Below are positions 1 through 10,600 of a stretch of 64,000 nucleotides of DNA, piece after piece. Location: assembly GCA_959347315.1 (NCBI GenBank), contig OY365818.1:2031222-2095221 (forward strand), in the 5' to 3' direction. Each line of letters starts with the position of its first letter. The stretch's first letter is position 1. Position numbers and translations under genes: made by a program. The stretch comes from Bimastos eiseni (lineage: Eukaryota; Annelida; Clitellata; Crassiclitellata; Lumbricidae). Under the pieces are notes generated by a model. It saw nothing but the letters and a program-made list of their open reading frames with translations. It was not told where the DNA came from and searched no databases.

Positions 1-232
1 ATTCGTTCATTCGTTCATTCGTTCATTCGTTCATTCGTTCATTCGTTCATTCGTTCATTCGTTCATTCGTTCATTCGTTCATTCGTTCATTCGTTCATTC
101 GTTCATTCATTCATTCATTCATTCATTCATTCATTCATTCATTCATTCATTCATTCATTCATTCATTCATTCATTCATTCATTCATTCATTCATTCATTC
201 ATTCGTTCGTTCATTCATTCATTCGTTAGTTG
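1..232. repeat. (ATTCGTTC)n / (ATTC)n microsatellite
   Basis: About a dozen ATTCGTTC octamers pass into a pure ATTC tetramer array that becomes degenerate after 205. The array is cut by the left window edge, so its true length is unknown. Confidence 0.95.
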
Positions 233-1160
233 GTTCATTTAAGTCGTTCATTCATTTGTTAAATCATTCGTTCGTTCATTCATTTTTTTAAATCAGCCAT
301 TCAGTTATTCGTTCAGTCATTCGTTCGTTCATTTAATCGTTCATTCATTCCTGAAATCATTCGTTCAGTCGTTCTTTCCTTTAATCATTTTTCTGTGTAT
401 TGTATTTCAGAATTTGTAGATTGCCCTATAGTAGGGTGAACCGTTCAGAAGCGCTGTGCAAGGTTCCGCCAGAAGAAACAGGGTATTTAGGAAAGCGAAA
501 GAGGACTACCAGACGGAATTTGAGAGCTAACAGAAAGAGAAAGTATTCACTAATTAATTCGTTTATTTAATTGGTCTCTTGTTGGAACATTTATCTGTCC
601 ACACATTCCTCTCTCTTCCCTTCCATTCTTCCTTCCATCCATCTATCCTTCCTTCGTTCCCTACTCCCTCCCTCTCTCCTTCCCTCCGTCCACCCATTCA
701 TCCATCCATCGATCCATCCATCCTTCCATTTTCCCATCCATTTTTCCGCTAACCCTCTCTACATCGCTCCCTGCTTCCATCATTCCATCCCTTCCATCCC
801 TCCTTCCATCCCTCCTTCCATCCTTCCTCTCTTCCTAGGACTAAAAAACAACGGCGCTGTATTAACTTATTCTCTGGAATGGGTTACTAACCCCTCCCCA
901 TCCCTGGATCGGATCGACCTACTGCTTAGAATATTTGCGGCATTTCGGTTATTATTATTGTGCTGCCTCGCAAGGGGTTTCTCAGCCACCGTCCAATCCT
1001 TGTTTTACTTCATTATCCTGCAGTCGAGACTTTTTCAGTAACTGGACCACAGATCAACTGTTTCTCAGACGGAGAAAAACAACGACCGTCTGACAAGAAT
1101 AAGATGACCTATTAAAAGACTCTACTTTGGCCCCATATCGCATTCTGGCCTTCATGTCTG
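233..1160. other. gene-free, pyrimidine-rich low-complexity DNA
   Basis: Degenerate ATTC/GTTC repeats run to about 390, and 600-835 is rich in TTCC and ATCC. The 156-codon reading frame at 571-1041 is mostly Ser/Pro/His/Ile translated from this simple repeat, and I do not regard it as a gene. Confidence 0.7.
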
Positions 1161-1335
1161 TCTGCCTAGTTTTACGTCTCTCTGTTTGTCTAACTATTTA
1201 TCTGCCCCTCTATCTAACTGTCTCACTGCCTGTCTGTCTGTCTATATGACTGTATATCTGCCTGTCAACTTGTCTGTCTGTCTGTCTGTATGTCCAATTG
1301 CCTCTTTGCCTGTCTGTCTACTAGTCTGCCTGCTC
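1160..1335. repeat. (CTGT)n degenerate microsatellite
   Basis: CTGTCTGT and CTGCCTGT tetramers recur throughout. I see no coding signal here. Confidence 0.8.
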
Positions 1336-1601
1336 GTATGTCAGTCTATCGCTTAGTAAACATTGACCGAACAATCGTCATCAATCGGTCCTTAATACAT
1401 TGATCTATCGTCTAAATAATTATCCAAATTGGCCTTGACCGGTGACCAAACACTCGACTCTGCTCCATCGGGAATTAATTAAACAAACGGAAGGCTGGAA
1501 TAAGGCTACGAAGAGTAGGGCCCATATCTTAACACCTTTGAAAGCTATTCACCGATACTGACATGTTAATATACGCCCATAAATATTCATTAATACCTTA
1601 G

Positions 1602-1646
1602 ATTATATATATATATATTTATATATATACATATATATATATATAT
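1602..1646. repeat. (TA)n microsatellite
   Basis: Interrupted AT dinucleotide repeat in gene-free DNA. The stretch from 1340 to 2080 otherwise holds nothing I can identify. Confidence 0.85.
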
Positions 1647-2079
1647 GCCCATACATGACTATCTAGCTCTAAATATACTCACATATACATATCAACAGAT
1701 AGTTATGGTGTCGTGATAAGAACGTGACGTGTCTAGCGGAAGGCCACAATCAATGTATTTGTCAATGAAGATTGAAGTTAGCTGTTGAAAATCAACCAGG
1801 GCAGTGAATCATATTGGTTATAACAACGACCTCTTCAGAAGTTCCCTATAATCAGCATTATCATAATTGTTGCTATTTACATCTGGACTTAATGGGTGAC
1901 TTAATTACCTCCATAGTGTGTGAATTATAACATAACTACCTGGATATTTACTTGCGTATAAAAAAATAAATGGGTTATTATATAATTATACATAAATGTA
2001 CGTATATTAAATTTACATATATCTAATATAAATACGTTGAGAATAAACAATGAATATGTATGAGTTGCATGGATACAAA

Positions 2080-2100
2080 CTATATATATATATATATATC

Positions 2101-2128
<28 letters not shown>
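2080..2128. repeat. (TA)n microsatellite
   Basis: Nearly pure TA repeat interrupted once by TATC. It precedes a LINE 3' end fragment. Confidence 0.9.
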
Positions 2129-2132
<4 letters not shown>

Positions 2133-2139
2133 CCATCTG

Positions 2140-2278
2140 GCAGTCTCTCATCTCTCATCCTCTTTCGATTTTCTCAAAACCTGCTTCTTCGCATTTCTCA
2201 CGGTGCCTAGAGCACTGGCAGCGCTTCTGAACTGTTCATCCTATGCAAGAGGTGCTCTATAAATGCCTAAATACAATA
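2140..2278 (+). mobile_element. non-LTR retrotransposon 3' end (5'-truncated)
   Basis: The translation reads FDFLKTCFFAF, like the usual C-terminal end of non-LTR reverse transcriptase ORFs (FxxxLKTxLF). It is followed by the tail GCGCTTCTGAA...GGTGCTCTATAAAT that recurs in many copies in this window. Confidence 0.55.
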
Positions 2279-2404
2279 CAGTATTATAAACGCGTATTGA
2301 ATTCTCTAAATGTCTCCTGATTTAAGTAAATTATTTATCATTATTCGTTAATAAAATCATACTAGGTATATCGCCCAGTTAAAAAAAACTCTGCCACTGT
2401 TTGT

Positions 2405-2482
2405 AGTGCCAATCCCATGCCTGGATTAAGGAGAAGGGCGACGCTAATGTTGCAAGTCGTCACACGGTGTCGTTAAAAAACT
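2405..2482 (+). ncRNA. twister-like ribozyme motif, copy 1
   Basis: This is a member of the dispersed 75-85 bp repeat described under the findings. The hairpin CCA-ATCCCATGCC-TGG is followed by ATTAA, GGAGAAGGG, the proposed P1 strands CGAC and GTCG, and then TTAA. The L4 loop has drifted (CATG instead of CAAG), so catalytic activity is doubtful. Confidence 0.4.
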
Positions 2483-2930
2483 AAAATATCAAGTGATTAA
2501 CTGGAATGTGCGAATCAGTGAAATATATCTGCAGACGAAAAAATCTCAACGTTAATTGTTATAGTTTTTAAAGTTTTCTGTGGTGTATTTTTGGAGCCGT
2601 TTAGCATAGATCATATTCCGCGTTTCGTTCAGTCTACTTTATAACTCGACCCAAGCAATGATGAGACTAGAAGTGTTTACATGGACCATAAGCAATGCGT
2701 TTAAACAGATCTCATGACACTATGGCGCAAGATAATGAGATGTGAGATCTCGACGAATGTAAATATCGGGATGTAATGATGATGCACGACGGTATTAATG
2801 TTATTAATGTTATCACTAGACGGTAAACTAGTAAGAAAATTATTAAAATGGTAAACGACAGGCTCAACATAGTTGTGCCTCACTCACTCTCTGTTTCTGT
2901 GTTGAATACTTACAGCCCATAAAAACACAC

Positions 2931-2988
<58 letters not shown>
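2931..2988. repeat. (AC)n microsatellite
   Basis: About 29 uninterrupted CA dinucleotides. The valine/cysteine-rich reading frames on the minus strand here are translations of this repeat. Confidence 0.95.
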
Positions 2989-2991
<3 letters not shown>

Positions 2992-3052
2992 TAATAAATG
3001 TGACAAGAAAAAAGTGGCGGAACCAAAGGCCGTAACTGCTCCGCGCTCTGAC

Positions 3053-3130
3053 AGTGCCAGTCCAAAGCCTAGATAAAGGAGGAGGGCGATGCCAATCACA
3101 CCTGTCATCAAACAGTGTCGTTAAACTGAA
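3053..3130 (+). ncRNA. twister-like ribozyme motif, copy 2
   Basis: The conserved parts of the family are in order: AGTGCCAG, a short hairpin loop, GATAAAGGAGGAGGG, CGAT, a variable loop, then GTGTCGTTAAACTGAA. In P1, CGAT pairs with GTCG through one G-U wobble. L4 reads TCCAAAG rather than TCCCAAG. Confidence 0.45.
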
Positions 3131-3359
3131 ACAACTGGCAAACCATTTCTGCGCGTAGACCACGACAGGGCGAGTGACACGTGACCTGTGCTGCCAAACC
3201 TGATGCCAATATTCCAAGACGTCAAATTCGACACCACAGGTTGGCCCATCTCCCTAGCGTCAGCCTTCCCTTCACACAGCTCGATCTCACCCGTCGTACA
3301 TTACGCCCTCCAGGTCAATCCCCGGCCAACGTTTCCCTTTTACGACTTTTGCGCCATTA

Positions 3360-3450
3360 TGAACCGCGACCCCCCCCCCCTTTGGACGGATTTGGGTTTA
3401 ACGACTGCAGCTTATGAGAACAGAGGCCATTGCCGTAGACAGAAATTACT
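3360..3450. repeat. poly-C tract and decayed repeat fragment
   Basis: A run of about ten C's is followed by TTTAACGAC and a GCCATTGCCGTAG segment. These match the minus orientation of the twister-like repeat in two places only. It is probably a broken copy. Confidence 0.3.
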
Positions 3451-3607
3451 TGGACATTTTCAGGGTCTTTTATGACCGTGAACCCAACTCTCATGTATAC
3501 CCTGCAGGGTTCGGGGTTATACCCATCCTCTCGCCTTTGCCCCATTATCCCTGCCGCATGCAGTCCTGTTGACCCTTTTAAGACATCTTGGCTTTGGGGG
3601 TATTAGT

Positions 3608-3685
3608 TTCAGTTTAACGACAGTGTGTGATAACAATAAGCATTGGCGTAGCCCTTCTCCTTTATCCAGGCTTGGGACTGGCACT
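3608..3685 (-). ncRNA. twister-like ribozyme motif, copy 3
   Basis: On the minus strand this reads AGTGCCAG, loop TCCCAAG, CCTGG, ATAAAGGAG, AGGGC, variable loop, CTGTCGTTAAACTGAAA. The 4-bp P4 (CCAG/CTGG) is perfect. P1 has one mismatch (CTAC against GTCG). Confidence 0.5.
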
Positions 3686-3736
3686 GCTAATGTGCAAGCG
3701 GTGGAACGGTTTCCGACCAATGTAGGGGTTCTAGTT

Positions 3737-3809
3737 CCAAGACACAATGTGTCATAACAAAGATCATTAGCGTCGCCTTCCTCCATCATCCAGGCTTGGG
3801 ACTGGCACT
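3737..3809 (-). ncRNA. twister-like ribozyme motif, copy 4
   Basis: The minus strand keeps P4 (CCAG...CTGG) and the loop TCCCAAG. It also keeps GCGACGCTAATG paired in part with CATTGTC. The end after GTC has drifted (TTGG instead of GTTAA), so the expected cleavage-site context is lost. Confidence 0.4.
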
Positions 3810-3883
3810 TCCAGAACAAGCAGTGGAATTTTGCCTCTGTCGACTACTGTCTAAATTAAAAACGTGTGCTCAAACTGCTCATG

Positions 3884-4000
3884 TGTGTGTGTCTGTGTGT
3901 GTCTGTGTGTGTCTGTGTGTGTCTGTGTGTGTCTGTGTGTGTCTGTGTGTGTCTGTGTGTGTCTGTGTGTGTCTGTGTGTGTCTGTGTGTGTCTGTGTGC
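3884..4000. repeat. (TGTGTGTC)n microsatellite
   Basis: About 14 copies of an octamer made of three TG and one TC. It produces long cysteine/valine or threonine/histidine reading frames on both strands that are not genes. Confidence 0.95.
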
Positions 4001-4009
4001 GTGCGTTTT

Positions 4010-5380
4010 TCTAGTTAGCGTTGAAATCGCCAACATACTACGTATCAAACACAGACAGACTAGCACTCGAAATCGACACAGCCACGGTTGAGTAATCACG
4101 ATGAGTCACTCATCAAGAGAAAAATCGTTCAAGCGAATAGTTTGCAAAGAATCTACTTATCCAAACAAAAAACAAATATAAACACTTAAAACATTCGTTA
4201 TTCATTCTTTCAGTTTTAGTTTTTTTTAAATAATTTATACGGCGCCAATTTTTAATTAGAGTCGCTAATTATCTTACGTCGATTGATCGTAGAATTGAGC
4301 CAACAGACCCGGATGTTGTACTCTGCGAACCCAGGAGTCGTTTATCAGTTCAACAAAGTTATTTTTTTGTTACATCCGATGCTGGGAGTGTATGGGGTGG
4401 GTGGGGCTAATTGGGGTGGGGAGATGGTTCGTACCTGGTCCGCCAGATGCTAATTAATACTCAGTCAATGGTTCGAGGCACTTAGAAGATCGCAGACAGT
4501 GCGATTATTGAATAACGATAAATCGCATGGAGGGGAGGGAAGGCGTATACGGAGTCACCAGGCGGAGGTCAACAGACAGACAGACGGACAGACGGACAGA
4601 CGGACATTATAAACATACAGACACAAACATGCAAAGGAACAGATAGATACACAGATACAGACACAAACACACGCACACAGACAAAGAGAGAGAGAGAGAC
4701 AGACAGACAGACAGTGTCAATACAGCCGAGGTAGGCATTCCGTCAGCTGTCTGGTCCAAAGCTCTTCATCGTCTGTCCTGTATTGAGTCGAGGTCGACAA
4801 TTCCAGGGTATCAGTATCACAGCCTTCTCTAACAAACGATTTCTTTGAAGACGAAATAATAACCAATGTCGCAATCTAGACGAGTCGTTTAATTAGCAAT
4901 TATAATCAGTCGCAATGCAGCCTTGTAAACAGTCGTCTCGTTTGATTAACACAATTAATTAAGCCTGTCCATATTCAAATAAATTGTGGCGCAAATCTTT
5001 CTATTGGATTAGAGCGCTGCTAGGAAAACGGATGTTTGTGAACATGTTTATTTATGTCCGAAAACTGGCTTAACCCTTGGTCCAGTTGATAACTGAATGG
5101 AGCCGGGCTATTCAATGCACCTAGAGGGGTGGGTATGGTTCAGGAAAAAGCTAACAATTGCCTTTGTGAAGTTCAGGCCGTTCAAGCGCTCGTTAAGAAT
5201 TCACTATAATGGCGCATTTAGACACGTCATGCTAAAAAGCCAAAGACTTTGATCGGTGATTGACGTTTAGTTGGCTTAGGCGGAAAAGGTTAGTCAATGG
5301 ATCGAATTCCAGCCTATTCAGCCCCGTTGTTTGGGAAGCAAGTCGGAGTTCCTTTAATAATGATTAATTTCCGCCTTAGT
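4010..5380. other. intergenic DNA upstream of Myc
   Basis: I found no coding exons here. The stretch holds a G-rich block at 4394-4421 and ACAGACGG / GACAGACA repeats at 4570-4715. The rest is unique AT-rich sequence. Confidence 0.6.
4394..4421 (+). other. potential G-quadruplex
   Basis: Four or more G3-G4 runs separated by loops of 1-6 bases (GGGG-T-GGG-T-GGGG-CTAATT-GGGG) fit the usual G3+N1-7 rule. It lies about 1.1 kb upstream of the putative Myc promoter. Confidence 0.5.
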
Positions 5381-5464
5381 CATTGGTCCTGAGACGGAGA
5401 ACATCTGGATATGGGAAGAAAGAGGACCCTACGATCCAGACATGTGACCCATTAAACAATCAGG

Positions 5465-5560
5465 CCGCCGGGTGCGGGTATTTAGGCTCCGCCTCGCCGG
5501 TTGGCCAGCGCAGTTTGGCTCCGCCTATTAGCCAGAAACGTGCTCGAAGCCACGCCTTCT
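5465..5560 (+). promoter_or_regulatory. putative Myc promoter (GC-box region)
   Basis: A locally CpG-rich patch contains two GGCTCCGCCT elements (GC-box like on the minus strand), a TATTTA at 5478 and GCCAGCGCAG where a start site could lie. It is the only GC-rich segment upstream of the inferred non-coding exon 1. This is inferred from composition only. Confidence 0.3.
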
Positions 5561-5995
5561 TGGCCTAAAGCGCGCAGGTTAGTACCTCCCAGTGAATTTT
5601 ACGCGGTAAACGTATTACGTCTGAGACTTGATATTCTTCTACACGTCAAAGAGTTTCGTCTTCTGGCATATGTCGCCGTGGTTGTAAGATCAATTGTGTC
5701 GGAAGCCGGGATCGTGTCATCAACGAAATTAGGTCTTGTTTTAATAGCTTGCCCTGGACGGTGAATATCTGGCAGATTGCCGACGCGTTGTGCAATAACC
5801 TTGATTCGGCTTGACCGAACTACGCGGCGCAGTGATAACCACTAGACATTGAGCATTTACGCAGGGCAATCGGTACCGTTTGTGCAGTGTCTGAACAGTT
5901 TTTGTTCGTTTTACGACAATTTGCGGATTAAACTTCGTTTTCTGCTCCATCCGATCGTTCGTCCGAACGTGTTGGTCGATGCAGTCAGTGTCGCG
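5510..5995 (+). other. putative non-coding exon 1 of Myc
   Basis: The sequence is CpG-rich relative to its surroundings and ends at a strong donor, GCG|GTAAGT (GT at 5996). The next acceptor in suitable context is GTTTGCTCAG|GTTG at 7689, 31 bases before the Myc start codon. Vertebrate MYC also has an untranslated first exon. The 5' limit is a guess. Confidence 0.35.
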
Positions 5996-7689
5996 GTAAG
6001 TGTTATCGTGTCTTTATAGGATTTTGCGTCGATTTTATCTGCCACATGGGTCGTCTGACTCACGTCAATGGGCGTGTTTAAATGTCTGGCGTGTGGGATC
6101 GAGAATGCCGGCTTTTTAGACGATTTGCGTCCGATTTTCCCGTTGAGTACGCAATTTGGCATCGTACCATTCGAACTAATCGATTGCCAATGGGTACTAC
6201 GCACGATCGGTGTGTATATTTTATCGAGCGATTTCAGAACTCTTGCGTAATCTTCGGTAACATTTGCGCGATTAGTGCGTGCATGTGAGGCAGGCAAGAC
6301 CTTGCGGCCACGTTGCGAAATGTCGACATGTTCTTGGGCAATGAAAATCCGGTTATTGTTCGCGACGCTCCTTACAGAATTGCTACGACCGTCGTTGCCA
6401 GAGTAAATCTTTGGCCGACCGTAATGCTTTTTAAACGATATTTCTGTAAATCTAGACGTTGCTTTGGCGTTAATTTTAATTGCTACCGGTTTCACGAGAC
6501 ATGCGGAGATTGGAGCTTCGTAGTAAAACCACCTAAGAAAATTAGGGTCTGCATTCAGGACCATTAAATCATTAGGAATGTAATTTATATGGGATGCACA
6601 AGCGGGATACGTGCACGTGACCTTGGTGATATCCGGTAATATGTAATTGGTGGTTGATGGCTTTAGTAATTAACCAGTTCGCGGGTTGGATCGGGTTTGC
6701 GCAGTTGTTAACCTCCCTTTGTGCATGCGGTCTTAGATTAATAACACATTGGTATTGTGATTGACTCTTAAGTTTTTTTAGGTTTAGAAGCGATCTATAT
6801 TAATATTTTTAAGGCCATTATGGTTATATAAGCGTGGCATAAGGTGTAGTTGTGATCATCTATAGATGCTTGTCAATTAGGTTAGCGGCGATTCCTAAGG
6901 TATATTTTAGAATCATGTTTTCTTGTCTATAAGTGATTTTGATCTTATATTTTTAGAAGTCTGTTAGTTTATGCCAGAGGCAATTTGTTTGGTTCATTTG
7001 TAAGAACCTTGTTAGTTATTTTAGAAGGGGCGTGTGGTGCAATTAAAGATGTTTATAAGTGGTAATGTAATTAGAATGAGCTGCTAGTTGTTTTCTCGGC
7101 CACTACTAATTAAGTTAAAGACAGTTCATATTTTGTTAGTTTCTAGCTGTGTGGCAGGTTAAAATTTCTCTCGTGTTTTCCATCTGAGATGTTAATGGAA
7201 AATTTGTATTTATTTTGAAAATGTCTTTAATTGTCAGCCTGTTCATCAGCTTATATTTTCTCTGCTTTCATTATTTTTATGTAATTTTCTTTGCAGCAAG
7301 TGTGTTTTAAACTATTTGAATCCTATCGGGTATACTGAGCAGTATGAAGTGCCATCATTTATTACAGAATTTATATATTAATTAATGTCCTTTCACATTT
7401 GTTCATCACTGTAATTATTCCTTCACAGTATTATTATTTTAAGGAATATTTATAGATTTCTTTTGCTTAATTGTTGTAGTGGTTCAATTCTAAAAAAATA
7501 TGCAACATTATATCTTCTAGCACAGACGTGTGATGCCGGTGCTATATAAATGTTTGTACAGCGGTAATATGTGATATTTCGTACAATTATGCTATTAAAA
7601 TATCCCGAAGACCTGCCTTGTCGACAACATTGATGCCTGGCGTATATTTGTACTTTTTGTTGACTCCCAGTCTGTTTCTGTTTGCTCAG

Positions 7690-10600
7690 GTTGTCGTCAA
7701 GATCTGACCCGAACTGCTAAATGGTTCCCAAACTGCCCGCTGATCTTCCAAAGGATAGGCAAGCCAACATGCTCGCAACAGTGAAAATCGACTCCACAAG
7801 CGCGTCTTGTCCCTCGGCAATGGACCACAGACTCTCCTCAGTGGGAAATACTCCTGATGAACAATCTGCCCTCCCCGAACTTGCCTACTTAAATGTGGAC
7901 GACTTTCTGAACACAATAGACAGACTTCACGATAGCTTGAAAGATTCGAACGGCTGCCTTAACTGCGAACGGTTCATAAACTTGGCCGAGGTCTCGGACG
8001 TGGTCCCCCTGCACGAGACATACCTTGCCAGTTACCAATCGCATGGCTTGAATGGCACCCTCTGTAAATACGCCCCGATTGGCGCTGGACTTGAGATTGA
8101 AGACCCACAGGAGATCGATGATGCGAGAGAGATTGATACGGATAGAAACAGCAAGGCGGCAGTTCCGACCGCAGGCGAGACATCACTGAATGCTCGGCGG
8201 AAGAGATCGTACGACGTTTCTGATCCAACCCTCGCATCGATGTTCTATCCTGGTAACGCGTGCCTCGAGCCGCTGGCGAAGAAGGTTCGGATCGTGGAGA
8301 GCGGAAGCAGCGCTTACCTGGAGTGGTTCAGCAGTACGGATACCTCTGTGCAGCACCTGGCTGCCTCTGACATGCTCGAGGTGCTAAAGCTGCCCAAGGA
8401 TAACGCGTTTGCTAGCTGGGTCGCCTTTAATACAGAAAAGTCAATGGACAGGAAGGACGACTGCATGGAGGAAGTCTTCCCCGGATATGACTACGATGCA
8501 AGTCAGAGGTCGAGCAGTGAGTCTTCCGACTACGACATGTACTGGATGTCCAACTCGGACGACGACTACCTGTCATCGGTACCGCCATCCGGTAAGTCGG
8601 GTTTGGTGTGGCGGGGCTTGCTAGGCGATTTGGGAGATATGTCCAAAGGGGGAGCGATTGATTCGGTTTCGATGATGACGATGTGGCCATCATATGAGTT
8701 TAAGAACAGAGCCTTGTTGGCCGCTGATTGCGCCAACCCTATTCCAGAGATGCTGGCACAGTATTGGTCTGGAGAAGACCTGGAAGATGATTGCGAGGAG
8801 GATATAGTGAAGTTGATAGTAGGTGAGTTGGTGGAAGACAAGGCAATGGATTTGGAGGTCATTCAGTTGGATGTACTAGAAGAGGTTCTCGGTAGCTGGA
8901 AGGCTCCACTGGGTGAGTCACTTGAATTGAATCCGGAAGACTTCGGACAGAGTCCGGAAGACTCAATTCTCTCAAGGGATGAATCGAAGAAAGGGAATAA
9001 GTCATATGGAGTGCAGGAGCATTTGCAGCAGTCTTTGGGTGAGTTGCCTCAGTGGGGCGCAGAAAAAGGGCACCAGAGACTTTTCATGTCATCTGGAAGT
9101 ACTAAGAAAGTGCAGGGGTCGTCTGGGAGGCCCCCCGGAAGACCCAAGAAGGCACAAGGACCATCTTGGAGTCTGAGCGGAATGTCCAGGCAAGCACAAG
9201 GACCATCTGGCAGACCCCGAGGAAGACCCAAGAAAGTGCAAGGACCATCGGGTAAGCTGCGAGGAAGGAAACCAAAGAATGGACGACAGCGTTTAGGTAG
9301 GTCGAGGTGTTCAGATTTCATGTTTTTGGTTATAAGATTGACTTCCAAAGTATTTGTAGAATGAGCTAAGGAGTTTATTCTATTGTGACCGAATATTGCT
9401 ATTACCATGTAGCTGGAGCTAGGCAAGGTTCTGTAGATGAGCACTAGGTGAGTTGTACTTCAGAAGTTTGGAGTCTACGATTTTAAATAAAAAAGAATTG
9501 TACCATTATAAGAAAGAATTGTACCATTATATAAGAAAGAATTGTTCCATTATAAGAAAGAATTGTTCCATTATAAGAAAGAATTGTACCAGACTTTCAG
9601 AATTGTACCAAACTTTCAGAATTGTACCATAATAAGAAAGAATTGTACCAGACTTTTGTACACATATTATTGAGGAGAGCCGCGTCAAGTAAGAGGGGTT
9701 GTCCGCTGATGTGGCTGAAGAACTACCAGCCGGACTTCTGGTAGGATCAAAGTGACTTCTTGGGCAAGGTAGTTGACAAATGAGTGGGAATCCTTGAATA
9801 GGTCACTTGCTATTCCCCATTTGACTTCTCTCTGATAAGTAGTTCTGCTTACATGTTTAATAGTCTTTCTATTGGTAACCGACTCTGTTTCATGTCCCAA
9901 ATAAGTCTAGTCGCTTCACAGGTTCTTTTAATCTGTTGGCCCAGACCGCTTTCCCACAGGAAATGCGTCGTTCGAATCCGACCTTCAACATAATGTACTA
10001 TGTTCAATTGCCAAGACAATCGCGCAAGGCCTTGGATCGACCTACTTAAAATTTAAAGTCGGTCCTCTTATCTGTTTTCAGCCTAAGTACTAACGTGTGA
10101 GGCGCTGACAGCGCTTGCTTTGGGGCGGGAGAGTTTTGCCATGGTTTCAAAAAGACGGGTCGTTCTGGCTTGTGACTAGTGTAATTAGCCCTTAAGGCAC
10201 GCAGAGGGGTTTAGTGTCATCTGATCGGGGTGTAGGTATTCGGTTCCCCTTGGCATGGGTATAGGTGAGGTGCCGAATAGAAGACCCATTCTTCTTGATC
10301 GCGTCGGCATTCAGAATGAATGAATGAAGGGCCACCTGAGAGAAAGACAGACGGATTGTGAACTATGCACTCGTTGGCACTTGACGCGCGGACCGTAAAT
10401 AGCCAGGCGCGCAGCCTTGGCCCACTTTAGATCGCAGGCTTTGTTTGATCTGGGCTACGGGAGGCGCTCGCTGCTGCCACCTAGCGAGTGATGCACCGAA
10501 TGCTTCGTAGCGAATGGCGCTGTAACTACTAAGCAGTGACAGGCGGATTTGTTTGTTCAATCAATTTATTTATTTAGAGCCTCAACAAACAATTTGCTCA

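Noticed and set aside
571..1041. 156-codon open frame
   Set aside because: Translation of TTCC/ATCC simple repeat; no domain, no splice context.
2864..3217. minus-strand frames rich in Val/Cys
   Set aside because: Produced by the (AC)n microsatellite.
3851..4099. His/Thr-rich and Cys/Val-rich frames on both strands
   Set aside because: Artefacts of the (TGTGTGTC)n array.
7974..8862. several 60-100 codon frames overlapping myc exon 1
   Set aside because: Out-of-frame shadows of a GC-rich coding exon.
9049..9444. 131-codon minus-strand frame opposite the AT-hook region
   Set aside because: Shadow of the plus-strand frame; the plus frame explains the repeat period and the AT-hook motif.
9920..9985. 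possible tRNA gene (GTTCGAATCC)
   Set aside because: B-box-like sequence only; no A box, no cloverleaf arms that pair.
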